Shown in pieces: positions 18,067 to 27,052 of a DNA stretch of 64,000 nucleotides. Both the position numbers and the translations under genes were made by a program. The DNA is from Roseomonas aerilata DSM 19363 (lineage in GTDB: Bacteria; Pseudomonadota; Alphaproteobacteria; Acetobacterales; Acetobacteraceae): the NCBI RefSeq assembly GCF_000711725.1, contig NZ_JONP01000017.1, positions 1-64,000 on the forward strand, read 5' to 3'. Below the pieces are notes generated by a model, which saw only the letters and a program-made list of their open reading frames with translations, was not told the DNA's origin and ran no database searches. Position 1 is the first letter of the stretch, and each line of letters opens with the position of its first letter.

Positions 18067-18141
18067 GCCACCCTGACCGGCTCTCGTCAGGGCTTTGGGT
18101 CGTAGGACCCGACTCATCGGATCCGACGCAGGGACCTGCCG
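18067..18141 (+). repeat. leader repeat before DUF3489 gene, copy 2
   Basis: These 75 bp match 20441-20514 (about 85% identical by eye), beginning gccaccctgaccggctctcg and running to the start codon. Both include a short hairpin (GGGTC-gta-GGACCC type). The leader probably holds the promoter or translation signals of the module and marks its 5' side. Confidence 0.6.
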
Positions 18142-18894
18142 ATGGCGAAGCCGCTCTCCCCCACTCAGGCGCAGATCCTCACCACCGCTGCCCAGCACCC
18201 AGCCAAGCTGGCCGAGGCGCCTCCAAACCTGCCCGCTGCCGCCCGGAATGCGGTGTTCCAGAGCATGCTGAAGGCTGGGCTGCTGGAGGAGGCCCCCGAT
18301 CCAGGCGGCAGCCCAACGAAGGTCTTGCGGATCACCACAGCAGGGCTGGCGGCAGTTGGTGTGCCGAGTATGGCGGAGCTGGTCGGAGAGGCTGCTCAAG
18401 TGGCGCAGGAGGGCAGGGAGGCAGGCAAGACCAGCACGGCCGCGTCAGGGGCCCAGATGCCGCCCATTGCACCCGTTGCCCCGCCACAGCCTTGCACCAC
18501 GCTGCGAGACGCCGCAGTGGCCCTGCTGGTAGCCTGGGATGCGGGGGTGGAACGCTCCGCCCTGCCGGCTTCCATCGAGGCTCTAAGGGCTGCCCTGAAC
18601 CGCAGCAGGGCAGGTCGGCCGGTTCGTGACCCCTCCGCTGCGCGCCGCCCGCGTGAGGGCACGAAGCAGCAGGCGGTCCTCACCCTCCTGCGCCGGGCAG
18701 AGGGCACGACCATTGCCCAGGTCATGGAGGCGACCGGCTGGGCCCAGCACACGGTACGGGGCTTCCTGGCCGGGTTGAAGAAGAAGGGCCACACGGTTGA
18801 GGTGCTGGAGCGGGTGCGGCAAGTCGGGCCTGGGGCACAGGGAGCGAAGGGCAGCTACAGCGTCTACCGCATCGCCGCCGGGGAGCAGGGCTGA
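18142..18894 (+). CDS. DUF3489-domain protein (copy 2)
   Basis: 250 aa. Residues 1-80 look like a winged-helix or HTH region (MAKPLSPTQAQILTTAAQHP, LRITTAGLAAVG). The middle (80-165) is an Ala-rich linker. The C-terminal part (about 170-245) is the DUF3489 core, GTKQQAVLTLLRRAEGTTIA followed by QVMEATGWAQHTVRGFLAGL, again HTH-like. A DNA-binding role is inferred. It is about 85% identical to copy 3. The stop TGA at 18892-18894 overlaps the ATG of a truncated resolvase. In intact modules it is translationally coupled to that recombinase, so it may help or regulate it. Confidence 0.8.
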   Translation: MAKPLSPTQAQILTTAAQHPAKLAEAPPNLPAAARNAVFQSMLKAGLLEEAPDPGGSPTKVLRITTAGLAAVGVPSMAELVGEAAQVAQEGREAGKTSTAASGAQMPPIAPVAPPQPCTTLRDAAVALLVAWDAGVERSALPASIEALRAALNRSRAGRPVRDPSAARRPREGTKQQAVLTLLRRAEGTTIAQVMEATGWAQHTVRGFLAGLKKKGHTVEVLERVRQVGPGAQGAKGSYSVYRIAAGEQG

Positions 18895-19052
18895 TGGCGG
18901 CCCCGCGTCGTCCCTCCGCCCAGGCCCGATACGCGGTCGCCCTGTACCGGGTCTCCACCGCCGAGCAGGGCCACTCTGGGCTGGGCTTGGAGGCTCAGCA
19001 GGCCAGCGTCCGCGCCTTCGTCGCGCGCGAGGGCTGGACACTGGTCGCCGAG
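18894..19052 (+). pseudogene. serine resolvase, truncated after 53 codons (copy 2)
   Basis: Begins MAAPRRPSAQARYAVALYRV with the catalytic-serine motif YRVSTAEQ and matches the intact resolvase at 21258 up to EGWTLVAE. It then diverges abruptly at about 19053 and stops at 19100, inside the end of the convergent cyclase gene. The lost part contains most of the catalytic domain and all of the DNA-binding domain, so it cannot act. Confidence 0.8.
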
Positions 19053-19070
19053 GACCGGAGCTTGCCCGTC

Positions 19071-20057
19071 TTAGAACAAGGCAGACGGCGCCACCGTTGA
19101 ACCTGTGCCGCCCCGGACTTTCAGAGGTTGCACCGCGAAGGCGAACTCGTGCTGGCCACGCTGCGCGAGCACGTCGAGCTTCATGTTCTCCAGCAGGTGG
19201 ACGCCGTAGACAGCGAGCGCAAGCTGATGCACGGGCAGACTCGCATCCGGCAGGGTCTTGGATGGCGAGCACTCCACCGGCCAGTTGTCCGACCCCATCA
19301 GCATCGGGTTCTGCCGCAGGATCCATTCGGCGGCCGCCACCCCCAAGCCAGGACAGGACGCAACAAAACGGGCGTTCTCTCGCCCCCAAAGCAGACCCCA
19401 ACCGGTGTGAATGATCACAGCGTCACCTTCTTCCATCCGCGTATTTTGGCGGGTGAGTGCTGCCTGAAGGTCGTCGGGTGTGATCTCGTAGGTATCGGGT
19501 AAGGTAGGAACACCCTTAAGCGCGGCTACATCGATCAGGATGCCCCGTGTGAAGATTGTGCCAACGGTGTCGACACCCATCTCGGTAAAGCCGTTACGGC
19601 TCATGATACGAGGAATGTTGACGCAGTTGTATCCCTCATCACCGATAGTCTGGTGAGGGAAGGCATCGAGCTGAGTGCCAACCTGGCCGATCTCAGCAAC
19701 GACCAATTCCTCGTTCGACCCGCGGCGGTTAGCTTCCGGGTTCATGAAGGTCTGCTTGAGGTGCACGTCAAAGCGACGGGTGCCGAAGAAAGGCATTTGC
19801 TGATTAAGTGTCTGGCCGCACTCCACGATTTCGCCGGTGCGTATGAGGGTAGCAGCACGCTTGGCGCGCTCGGGCGTCATAAGGTTCATCGAGCCACGAC
19901 GATCGGCGGCGCCCCAGCGGGAGGGGCAGCGGTCCGCATTCGCCGGCGGGGACCATTGCTGGGGCGTTTGCGCCACAGCGGTCGCAAAGAGGCCATGTGC
20001 GCCGACGCAGGCGCAGGCTGCGCCGAACACGGCACTTCGGCGAGAGAAGGAATGCAT
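19071..20057 (-). CDS. exported cyclase-family (kynurenine-formamidase-like) metal hydrolase
   Basis: 328 aa with an N-terminal signal (MHSFSRRSAVFGAACACVGA), possibly Tat type because of the Arg pair. The family metal motif appears as QVGTQLDAFPHQ, the GTQ form seen in long members instead of HxGTHxD. Further family marks are GDAVIIHTGWG, GSDNWPVE and VHQLALAVYGVHLLENMKLD near the C-terminus. These enzymes hydrolyse amide or lactone bonds in small molecules; the substrate is unknown. The gene lies between DUF3489 copies 2 and 3, and its 3' end sits on the truncated resolvase, so it was probably brought in with a rearrangement. Confidence 0.8.
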   Translation of the reverse strand: MHSFSRRSAVFGAACACVGAHGLFATAVAQTPQQWSPPANADRCPSRWGAADRRGSMNLMTPERAKRAATLIRTGEIVECGQTLNQQMPFFGTRRFDVHLKQTFMNPEANRRGSNEELVVAEIGQVGTQLDAFPHQTIGDEGYNCVNIPRIMSRNGFTEMGVDTVGTIFTRGILIDVAALKGVPTLPDTYEITPDDLQAALTRQNTRMEEGDAVIIHTGWGLLWGRENARFVASCPGLGVAAAEWILRQNPMLMGSDNWPVECSPSKTLPDASLPVHQLALAVYGVHLLENMKLDVLAQRGQHEFAFAVQPLKVRGGTGSTVAPSALF

Positions 20058-20440
20058 CAGCCTTGGCCTCCAGTGGCGCGCTCTCCGGCTGCGGATTGCA
20101 GCGTCGGGCGAGCCTGGAAGTAAGGATGAGCACGGCTTGACAAGTTGACCAACCGAATCCTACGCAGATCGGTAACCGCAACGGGCGCAGACCTGACGCA
20201 AGCGCGGCAGCCACCCGCGGCACTTTATTTTGAGTTCGGGCACGCACGACAATAGTGCTCCTACAGCCGCGTTAGCACGAAGTTGGCGTTGTGCGTGGCG
20301 GCCTGCCTACCTGGCCACTCCAGCAATCATACCTGGTCAAGCAATAAAGAAGTAGAAGGCTTCGACTGGCATGCAGGCGCTTGCTTGGTTCTCACACCAG
20401 AGCGAATGACCGGTTGCGGGTTGCTGCACTTCCCTCCCGC
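20058..20440. other. intergenic region
   Basis: About 380 bp. The left part should hold the promoter of the cyclase-family gene. The right part is unique sequence leading into the leader repeat of DUF3489 copy 3. No gene is supported. Confidence 0.4.
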
Positions 20441-20514
20441 GCCACCCTGACCGGCTCTCGGCAGGGCTTCGGGTCGTAGGACCCGATGGTCGGGTCCGAG
20501 CCAGAGACCTGACG
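20441..20514 (+). repeat. leader repeat before DUF3489 gene, copy 3
   Basis: Direct repeat of 18067-18141, including the hairpin cgggtcgtaggacccg. It ends at the start codon of the gene at 20515. Confidence 0.6.
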
Positions 20515-21258
20515 ATGACGAAACCGCTCTCCCCGACCCAAACGCAGATCCTCAACGTCGCCGCGCGGCACCCGGACGGGCTGGGTGAGGCGCCCTCGAA
20601 CCTGCCGGCCGCCGCCCGGACCTCGGTGCTTCGGAGCATGGTGAGCGCCGGGCTGGTGGAGGAGGTTCCCAATCCGCGCGGCAGCGCTACGACAATGTGG
20701 CGAATTTCCGCAGCCGGGCTGACGGCAGTGGGTGAGCCGAGGGCGGCGGAGTTGGCCGGAGAGGCCGCTCAAGTGGCGCAGGAGGGCAAGGAGGCAGGCA
20801 AGACCAGCACGGTCGCACTGGAGGTCCAGGTGCCGTCCGCTGCCCAGCCGCAGCCTCGCAGCACGCTACGAGACGCTGCAACCGCCCTGCTGGCGGCCTG
20901 GGATGCGGGGGTGGAACGCTCCGCCCTGCCGGGTTCGATTGAAGCGCTCAGGGCTGCTCTGAGCCGCAGCAGGGCCGGTCGGCCGGCACATGACCCCGCC
21001 GTTCCGTCCCGCCTGCGTGAGGGCACCAAGCAGCAGGCTGTCCTCACTCTCCTATACCGGGCAGAGGGCACCACGATCGCCCAGGTCATGGAGGCCACCG
21101 GCTGGGCGCAGCACACGGTCCGCGGCTTCCTCGCCGGTCTGAAGAAGAGGGGCCACACGGTCGAGGTGCTGGAGCGGGTGCGGCAGGTCGGGCCGGGATC
21201 GCAGGGTGTGAAGGGGAGCTACAGCGTCTACCGCATTGCGGCCGGGGAGCAGGGCTGA
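20515..21258 (+). CDS. DUF3489-domain protein (copy 3, intact module)
   Basis: 247 aa with the same three-part layout as copy 2: an N-terminal winged-helix-like region (MTKPLSPTQTQILNVAARHP), an Ala-rich linker, and the DUF3489 core (GTKQQAVLTLLYRAEGTTIA, QVMEATGWAQHTVRGFLAGL). The last codons (YRIAAGEQG) and stop overlap the start of the full-length resolvase in the sequence TGATG, so the pair is translationally coupled. A DNA-binding accessory or regulatory role in recombination is inferred from this fixed pairing. Confidence 0.8.
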   Translation: MTKPLSPTQTQILNVAARHPDGLGEAPSNLPAAARTSVLRSMVSAGLVEEVPNPRGSATTMWRISAAGLTAVGEPRAAELAGEAAQVAQEGKEAGKTSTVALEVQVPSAAQPQPRSTLRDAATALLAAWDAGVERSALPGSIEALRAALSRSRAGRPAHDPAVPSRLREGTKQQAVLTLLYRAEGTTIAQVMEATGWAQHTVRGFLAGLKKRGHTVEVLERVRQVGPGSQGVKGSYSVYRIAAGEQG

Positions 21259-21962
21259 TGGCCGCTCCTCGTCGCCACTCGACCCAGACCCGCTACGCGG
21301 TGGCGCTGTACCGGGTCTCCACCGCCGAGCAGGGGCACTCGGGCCTCGGCCTGGAGGCGCAGCAGGCCAGCGTCCGCGCCTTCATCGAGCGCGAGGGCTG
21401 GACCCTCGTTGCCGAGCACCAGGACATCGCCTCGGGCAAAGACGATCGCCGGCCCGGGTTCCAGGCGGCGCTCACTCGCTGCCGACAGCTCGGCGCGGTG
21501 CTGGTGGCGGCGCGGTTGGATCGGATTACCCGGCGCGCCCACACTCTCTCGGGGCTGCTGGAGGAGGGCATCTCCATTCGGGCCGCCGACATGCCCGGTG
21601 CCGACGACCTGATGATGCGAGTCTACGCCGCGATGGCTCAGAAGGAGCGGGAGCTCATCTCGGAGCGCACGAGGGCGGCGCTGGCGGCGGCACGAGCGCG
21701 AGGGGCGGTGCTGGGAGGGGACAGGGGCTGGAGGCCGCCTGCTCCACCCTGTGCTGCTGCAGCCGCAGAGGCGCGCCAGGAGGAGGCGATCCGCACCGCA
21801 CACCGGCTGGCGCTGGAACTAGAGGTACTCCGGGCCGAAGGGATCATCACCCACCTGGGGCTTGCGCGAGCGCTGACGGCGAGAAAGGTAGCAACGCCGC
21901 GGGGACGAGCAGTGTGGACTCACACCACTGTCGCGCGGGTTATCGAGCGGCTCGGAGTATAG
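21258..21962 (+). CDS. serine resolvase-type site-specific recombinase (intact)
   Basis: 234 aa small serine recombinase. The catalytic domain begins RYAVALYRVSTAEQGHSGLG with S21 as the nucleophile and includes LVAARLDRITRRAH (the family's Arg/Asp motif) and ERELISERTRAALAAARARG at the long linking helix. The C-terminal part (ALTARKVATPRGRAVWTHTT) is a short HTH. It is the only intact one of three copies in 15.7-22 kb. It could act on sites near the repeated modules; no resolution site was identified. The likely role is mobilisation or inversion of this local cassette array. Confidence 0.85.
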   Translation: MAAPRRHSTQTRYAVALYRVSTAEQGHSGLGLEAQQASVRAFIEREGWTLVAEHQDIASGKDDRRPGFQAALTRCRQLGAVLVAARLDRITRRAHTLSGLLEEGISIRAADMPGADDLMMRVYAAMAQKERELISERTRAALAAARARGAVLGGDRGWRPPAPPCAAAAAEARQEEAIRTAHRLALELEVLRAEGIITHLGLARALTARKVATPRGRAVWTHTTVARVIERLGV

Positions 21963-22369
21963 CTACAGACTGGTTTTGTCCGCCCTGAGTAGATCGTAGC
22001 TTGTATGTCCGAGCCTGGCCGGAAGCGGAACGGCGGCTTTCAGGCAACATCACTCGGAAGCGGACGCAATTGGACGTCAGTTTGCGTGGCTCGACGGGAT
22101 GGTGCGCCTTGCAACCCTCACCAAGGCAGCGCTGCGAGTATTGGATTTTGCCTCGTGGCGGACTAACGCGGTCGCCTCATCGGGCACGGCTGGCCCGCCA
22201 CTCTGTCGAACACTTGGCCATCCTCGATCGGCTGAAGGCAGCAATTTTGAGTAGGCCGCCGGGCTGCTCGTGCAGCACCTCGACACGGGCCACGCCTTCA
22301 ATGCGCGGCTCGTCGCCGGTGCGCGGCTGAAGCTGAAGGGGGTGACGCCGGTCACCTCGGGCATTTGGT
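21963..22369. other. region without a supported gene between resolvase and subtilase
   Basis: About 400 bp. Forward and reverse frames exist, but none has a recognisable domain, a good start or a ribosome site. One forward stretch near 22255-22380 (AGLLVQHLDTGHAFNARLVA) looks protein-like but has no identified relative. It may be a relic or unknown sequence. Confidence 0.4.
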
Positions 22370-23845
22370 TTAGGCGCCGGACAGGCGCTCAGGACCGCTC
22401 CAGCAGCCTCCCGCCGTGACGACCTCAGGCCCAGCCCCGGCCGCTATGCCCGGCCCATGCACGGCAGCCGCCAAGTCCAGGATGCCCCAGCCGCAGCGGA
22501 GGTCGTAGCCGGCAGCCGCCCAGGGCGGCTTGCGCGCGGTCCCACGCAGGTGCGCCCGCAGCCCCGAGGTCGACAGGCCGGCATGGGGCGAGCCATCCCC
22601 GCGAAGAGCCGCCAGAGCGCCGGCCGCGAGGCCGCACGCCGCGGACGTGCCGCTGCTGAGCAGGTAGGCGTCCGCATCCTCGGCGAACTGGCTCGGCGCG
22701 CAGAGGTCAGGCTTCTCGGAGAAGGGTGCCGGCGGCTCGCGGAAGCCAGGCTGCCCCGGCCCCTCCGACGAATAACCAAGCCACATCCCGTCCGCTCGCA
22801 CGGCGCCCGCCGTCAGCACGCGCGCATGCGAGTTCGCCCCGAAGATGCTGTTCCCCGGCCCCGTGTCCCCTGGGCCGCACAGCGGGTGGGGGCACTGGTG
22901 CCCCCCATTCCCCGCGGCGAAGACTTGGTCGTGGCCGGCGTCGTCCAGATCCGCCACTAGCTGGTTTAGTGGATGGCGGGGATTGCCCGTGTAGTTCATG
23001 GGATCGTTGGCTGGGACGCTCTCTTGCCGGCGGTCATAGACCCCCCAGGCGTTGCACAGCACCCATGGTCCGGGAAACCGCGGGCCGAGCAGCACAGTGA
23101 TATCGGCCTGCATCTGTAGCAAAGCCGCCGCCGCCCAGCTGGTCCAGCCGACCACGCCCGCCAGCCGGTCGGGCAGCAGCGGGAAGTCGAACAGTCTCGC
23201 GGCCGGGGCGAGGGAGAGGACGTTGCGCGCCACCATCGTCCCGTGGCTGCCAAAATGCACAGGCTTGCCCTGGCCCGCCCACATCGGTGGAAGCCCCTGC
23301 TTGACCTCCCAGGCACCGGCGACGTTCACGGCCGGTTCGAAGGCGGCTAGCGCAGCCGCGTTGAAGCCGAGATCGACAGTGACGAGGTTCACGCCGGCGC
23401 CCAGCAGCGGTGGCGCGTGACCTTCGAGGGCCCATGCCCCAATCAGCGCCGATGCCGCGCTACGCGTTTTGAAGAAAGCAGGGCCGTCATGGCCCGGACA
23501 CCACCCCTCAAAGGCCGCCACCGGCAAGTCGAGGCCGATCCTCGCGCCCACCAGCTCAGCCGCCGCGTTGATACGTGTTAGCGCCTCCACGTCGGCGACC
23601 TTTAGGCTAAGCACGAGCGCCGGCAGCTGCTCCTCAGAGCGCCGCAGCGCCTCCTCCTCAAAGTGCAAGTCCCGGTCCTCCGGCCGGAAGGTCCGCCGCA
23701 AGGAGGGAAGGGCTCTGTAGGCGAAGCGGATGCCCGTAAGGCCTAGCCGTCTGGTCAGGCCCTCGGTTCTTCCTTCCGGCCCAATCGCCGCGCGATAGGC
23801 CTCCCTTGCCGGTTCCTCGTTCGGGATGAGCAGCATGACGCGCAT
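22370..23845 (-). CDS. subtilisin-like (S8) serine peptidase
   Basis: 491 aa from the ATG at 23845; the upstream open frame to 24298 is only the antisense of the cyclase gene. The catalytic triad is visible as D158 (LVTVDLG), H201 (FGSHGTMVA) and S401 (SSGTSAACG), with the oxyanion Asn at 313 (AGNGG). No signal peptide is evident at the N-terminus (MRVMLLIPNEEPAREAYRAA), so it may be cytoplasmic or processed unusually. The first 150 residues are not subtilase-like and may be a pro- or recognition domain. It is divergent from the class III cyclase gene across 123 bp, a layout that suggests a shared control region. Confidence 0.85.
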   Translation of the reverse strand: MRVMLLIPNEEPAREAYRAAIGPEGRTEGLTRRLGLTGIRFAYRALPSLRRTFRPEDRDLHFEEEALRRSEEQLPALVLSLKVADVEALTRINAAAELVGARIGLDLPVAAFEGWCPGHDGPAFFKTRSAASALIGAWALEGHAPPLLGAGVNLVTVDLGFNAAALAAFEPAVNVAGAWEVKQGLPPMWAGQGKPVHFGSHGTMVARNVLSLAPAARLFDFPLLPDRLAGVVGWTSWAAAALLQMQADITVLLGPRFPGPWVLCNAWGVYDRRQESVPANDPMNYTGNPRHPLNQLVADLDDAGHDQVFAAGNGGHQCPHPLCGPGDTGPGNSIFGANSHARVLTAGAVRADGMWLGYSSEGPGQPGFREPPAPFSEKPDLCAPSQFAEDADAYLLSSGTSAACGLAAGALAALRGDGSPHAGLSTSGLRAHLRGTARKPPWAAAGYDLRCGWGILDLAAAVHGPGIAAGAGPEVVTAGGCWSGPERLSGA

Positions 23846-23968
23846 CACCTTGGCCTTTCGCTGGGCTTCGTGCCTGGACCGCCACTGGACCGGGAGGCCC
23901 ACCAGTGGAGGCTTGCAAATCTGCCCCTTGCAACGATAGAAAAATCCGGCAGCTGAACGGCTCCACGC
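23846..23968. promoter_or_regulatory. divergent promoter region, subtilase/nucleotide cyclase
   Basis: These 123 bp separate the two divergent start codons and must hold both promoters. I see no clean Crp-like palindrome (TGTGA-N6-TCACA) in it. Confidence 0.4.
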
Positions 23969-25747
23969 ATGTGTTCCGGCGATACTCAGCCCCGTGCCGC
24001 CGCCCGGACGAGCCGCCGGATGGCGGTGATTGCCTTCGCGGACATCGTCGGGTTCTCGGTTCTTATCGCCACCGACGAGGACCGCGCGACGTTGCGATGG
24101 CTCGCCATCTTCCACGAGGTCGTCACCCCCGCTGCGGAGCGGCTGGGTGGCCGAATCATCGACGTGCAGGGGGACGGCACCCTCGCCGAGTTCGGCAATG
24201 TCGGCGCGGCGCTCGAATGGGCTAGGACGCTGCATAGCCTCCGCCAGTCGCCCGGCGACGGCGCCGACCTCCCCATTGTGTTCCGGATCGCCATCCACAC
24301 CGGCAGCGTCATCGTTGAGGGCGAACGCATCTTCGGGGACGTGGTGAACATGGCCGCTCGGCTGCAGGAGTATTGCACGCCCGGTGGGACCCTGCTCTCA
24401 GCCGAGGTGGCGGCCATGCTGCCCGACACCGAGAGGGAGGTCGCGCGGGACCTCGGCGAACTCCCGCTCCGCAACCTGTCGCGCGCCGCCCGCGCCTTCT
24501 CGCTCGACCCGCCCGGAGGCGTGGCGGTCCCGCTGCCGCCCATCCCTAGCCACCTTCCGTCCCTGGCTGTGCTGCCCCTTCTCAACCTCTCGGGTGACCC
24601 GCGTGACGAGTACCTCGCTTACGGCATCATTGAGGACGTCGTCGCCTCCCTCGCCGGGCTGCGGGAGCTATTCATCGTCGCGCCCGACAGCGCGCGGATG
24701 TTCGCCGGCCACCAGCCTTCGCCGCAGCGCGCCGCGCGCAGCCTCGGCGTGCGCTTCGTCGTCACCGGCGGGCTGCAGCGTGCAGGGGGCGGGCTGCAGG
24801 TCTCGCTGCGTCTGGCAGATGGCACCACGGGCGAGCATCTCTGGGGCGAGCGGATCCACGCCGCCGAGCACGAAATTTTTCAGTTGCAGGAGCATGTCGC
24901 GGCACAGATCGTCGCGGGAGTCGCACCGAGCATCCGAGAATCAGCGCTTCGCGACGCCATGCGCAAGCGCCCGGAGAGCCTGAGCGCCTATGACCACATG
25001 CTCCGCGGACTGCACCTCATGGCGGCGAGCGACCGCGCGGCCTTCGTCCTCGCGCGCCGCCACCTCAGCCGCGCTGTGGACGAGGACCCGAGCTTCGCGC
25101 TCCCGCTCGCCTGGATATCCCACTGGCACAGCCTGCGGGTGGGCCAGGGCTGGTCCGAAGACCGCGCCGAGGACGCGGCTGCCGTCTTCAGCTTCGCCGA
25201 ACGCGCCCTGGCGCTCGAGCCGAGCAACGCCCTCGCTCTCGCCGTCCTTGGCCACAACACCGCGTATCTGCGGCACGACGTCGCCACAGCGATGATCTGC
25301 TTCGGGCAGGCCCTGACCGCCTGCCCCAACAGCTCCGTCGCCTGGACGCTGTCGAGTGCGACCCTCAGCTATCTCGGGCGCGGCGCGGACGCGGCCCGCC
25401 ATGCCGAAAAGGGCATCCGCCTCTCGCCCTACGACCCGTTGCGCTACTACCAGCAGCACTTCCTTTCTATTGCGCACTATTCCCAGGGCAGCCTCGACCA
25501 AGCCGAGCACCATGGCCGCCTCGCAATTGCCGGCAACGCGGCGCATGCCTCGTGCTGGCGAATGCAGGCTGCCATCCTCGCGGCCCAGGGGCGCCAGGAG
25601 GAGGCGCACGGTGCCGCGCAGCGCATGATGGAACTGGAGCCCGGTTTCCGCATCGCCGAGTACCGCGCCCGGAGGATGCCATTCCAAGATCCCGCCATCC
25701 GGGATCGGTTCACCTGCAACCTGCGGGATGCGGGCCTGCCCACCTGA
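23969..25747 (+). CDS. class III adenylate/guanylate cyclase with C-terminal TPR
   Basis: 592 aa with no membrane segments. The cyclase homology domain occupies residues 17-180: metal Asp D25 (AFADIVGFS), D69 in QGDGTLAEF, and the NMAARLQ motif. A middle domain (about 195-330) starts with LPSLAVLPLLNLSGD and resembles the TolB-like module often found in this architecture. TPR-like repeats fill 360-580. It makes cAMP or cGMP from a nucleoside triphosphate, probably gated by its C-terminal part. The ATG at 23969 keeps the Arg-Arg before the first strand, as relatives do. A Crp-type regulator lies 1.6 kb downstream and could be the receptor of the product. Confidence 0.85.
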   Translation: MCSGDTQPRAAARTSRRMAVIAFADIVGFSVLIATDEDRATLRWLAIFHEVVTPAAERLGGRIIDVQGDGTLAEFGNVGAALEWARTLHSLRQSPGDGADLPIVFRIAIHTGSVIVEGERIFGDVVNMAARLQEYCTPGGTLLSAEVAAMLPDTEREVARDLGELPLRNLSRAARAFSLDPPGGVAVPLPPIPSHLPSLAVLPLLNLSGDPRDEYLAYGIIEDVVASLAGLRELFIVAPDSARMFAGHQPSPQRAARSLGVRFVVTGGLQRAGGGLQVSLRLADGTTGEHLWGERIHAAEHEIFQLQEHVAAQIVAGVAPSIRESALRDAMRKRPESLSAYDHMLRGLHLMAASDRAAFVLARRHLSRAVDEDPSFALPLAWISHWHSLRVGQGWSEDRAEDAAAVFSFAERALALEPSNALALAVLGHNTAYLRHDVATAMICFGQALTACPNSSVAWTLSSATLSYLGRGADAARHAEKGIRLSPYDPLRYYQQHFLSIAHYSQGSLDQAEHHGRLAIAGNAAHASCWRMQAAILAAQGRQEEAHGAAQRMMELEPGFRIAEYRARRMPFQDPAIRDRFTCNLRDAGLPT

Positions 25748-25769
25748 ATCCCCATCAGCGGAGGACGTT

Positions 25770-26834
25770 ATGAGCGCAATGAGCGGCACCAGCGGCACCA
25801 GCGGCACCAGCGGCACCAGCGGCACGAGCGGCACCGGAATTGTGGTCGGCCCGGACAGCACCGCCGGCGGCAGCGACATCAATCGTCCCCTCCTGATTTC
25901 GCCCGGCACGACACCGATAGAAAACCTGCCCGAGACCCTCCCCGTCTTCCCGGGGCAGGCCTGGCCCGGCCTTGCCGGCGCGGGATGGCCAACCCTCCCG
26001 CAGGCGAAGTCCCGTGACACCGACTGGGAGCTAAGCAAGTTCGTGACCGCCGTGCTAGGAGAGTTCGTTCAGCAATCCATCGGCACCACGCAGCCCAGGA
26101 CCTGGAGCAACCTCCTCGACCGGGACAACGACAAATACGATGAGACCGGGACGCAGAAGGAGCTGGAGGAACTCCGCAGCCTCATCGATTATCGCGGCGC
26201 CGTATTCGACGAGGCCATGGCGCAGCGCGCAGGAATGCTGACCTACATGCGTGGCATCCTGAACTTCACCGAGAACTCGCACCCCGCGACCTACAGGCTA
26301 TGCATGCTGGCCTTCAAGTTTGCCGAGTTCCAGGACATGTACTGGAAGCGCGTATTTCAGCGCCCGCGCCCCTCGCGCATCGACCCGGCCATCATTCCCC
26401 CGATCGAGGTGCCGGGCCACAGCGCCTACCCGAGCGGGCATGCCTGCGAAGGCATGATGGTCGCTTTGACCCTCGAGCAGGTGCTGCCGGCGACCTTCGT
26501 TCCGACTGGAACGGCTGAGGCCGGCCCTTTGCGGATCATGGCCCGGCGTATCGCCCGCAACCGTGAGGTCCTGGGCCTGCACTACCCCAGCGACACGTTC
26601 TGTGGCTTCAAGCTTGCCGCCCGCGCCATGCCGCTCTTCCTCTCCGCCCCGACTGTGCGAGGCAAGCCCCCCGAGCCTAGCACAGCCGCCGCGGCCCCAG
26701 TGCCCCCGGAGCAGGAGTGGCCCCAGGACCCCGTCACCCTGGCGAAGGGCAAGCCCAACGAGATCGTCGCCGTCGGAGGCAACACAATCCATCCCGGCGG
26801 CCTGCTCTCCGCCGCCCGCGCCGAATGGGCGTGA
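25770..26834 (+). CDS. PAP2/vanadium haloperoxidase-like protein with SGT-repeat N-terminus
   Basis: 354 aa from the ATG at 25770, which has GGAGG 6 bases upstream. The acid-phosphatase/haloperoxidase motifs are K193-x4-R198-P199, PSGH (221-224) and N264-R-x5-H271-x3-D275. The third motif normally starts Ser-Arg; here it is Asn-Arg. Residues 5-22 are six Ser-Gly-Thr repeats. No signal peptide is seen. It begins 22 bp after the cyclase stop, so the two are probably one operon. The activity could be phosphatase or halide oxidation; sequence does not decide. Confidence 0.75.
   Translation: MSAMSGTSGTSGTSGTSGTSGTGIVVGPDSTAGGSDINRPLLISPGTTPIENLPETLPVFPGQAWPGLAGAGWPTLPQAKSRDTDWELSKFVTAVLGEFVQQSIGTTQPRTWSNLLDRDNDKYDETGTQKELEELRSLIDYRGAVFDEAMAQRAGMLTYMRGILNFTENSHPATYRLCMLAFKFAEFQDMYWKRVFQRPRPSRIDPAIIPPIEVPGHSAYPSGHACEGMMVALTLEQVLPATFVPTGTAEAGPLRIMARRIARNREVLGLHYPSDTFCGFKLAARAMPLFLSAPTVRGKPPEPSTAAAAPVPPEQEWPQDPVTLAKGKPNEIVAVGGNTIHPGGLLSAARAEWA
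25782..25835 (+). repeat. six tandem 9-bp units (agcggcacc) coding Ser-Gly-Thr
   Basis: Six in-frame copies of agcggcacc; the fifth ends in g. Changes in copy number would keep the frame and alter only the length of the flexible N-terminus. Confidence 0.95.
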
Positions 26835-27052
26835 CAGGGTCGCCTCTGGATCTTCCCCGGTCCCGGAGATAACGCGGGCGGGACCAGGAGCACTGGCAGC
26901 GCCGCGCGAGGGGACGGCCCTGCGCCCGAGACCCGGAATCCCTCCCCGCCGCGATGTGCACTGGCGCACTGACGGCCAGCTGGCGTGCCGCCAGAGTCGG
27001 TGCCCAAAGACCACATCGCCGCGGAGGAAATGCCCGCGCCGGAGGATACGTC

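Noticed and set aside
21963-22369. Protein-like stretch near 22255-22380
   Set aside because: No start, no motif, and no agreement between neighbouring frames; left as unknown sequence.
23846-24298. N-terminal extension of the subtilase to 24298
   Set aside because: It is read antisense to the metal-binding part of the class III cyclase, which is certainly coding; the ATG at 23845 starts a natural protein.
25782-25835. CRISPR-like array
   Set aside because: The 9-bp repeats have no spacers and are in frame inside a protein gene; no CRISPR repeats or cas genes were seen anywhere in the window.
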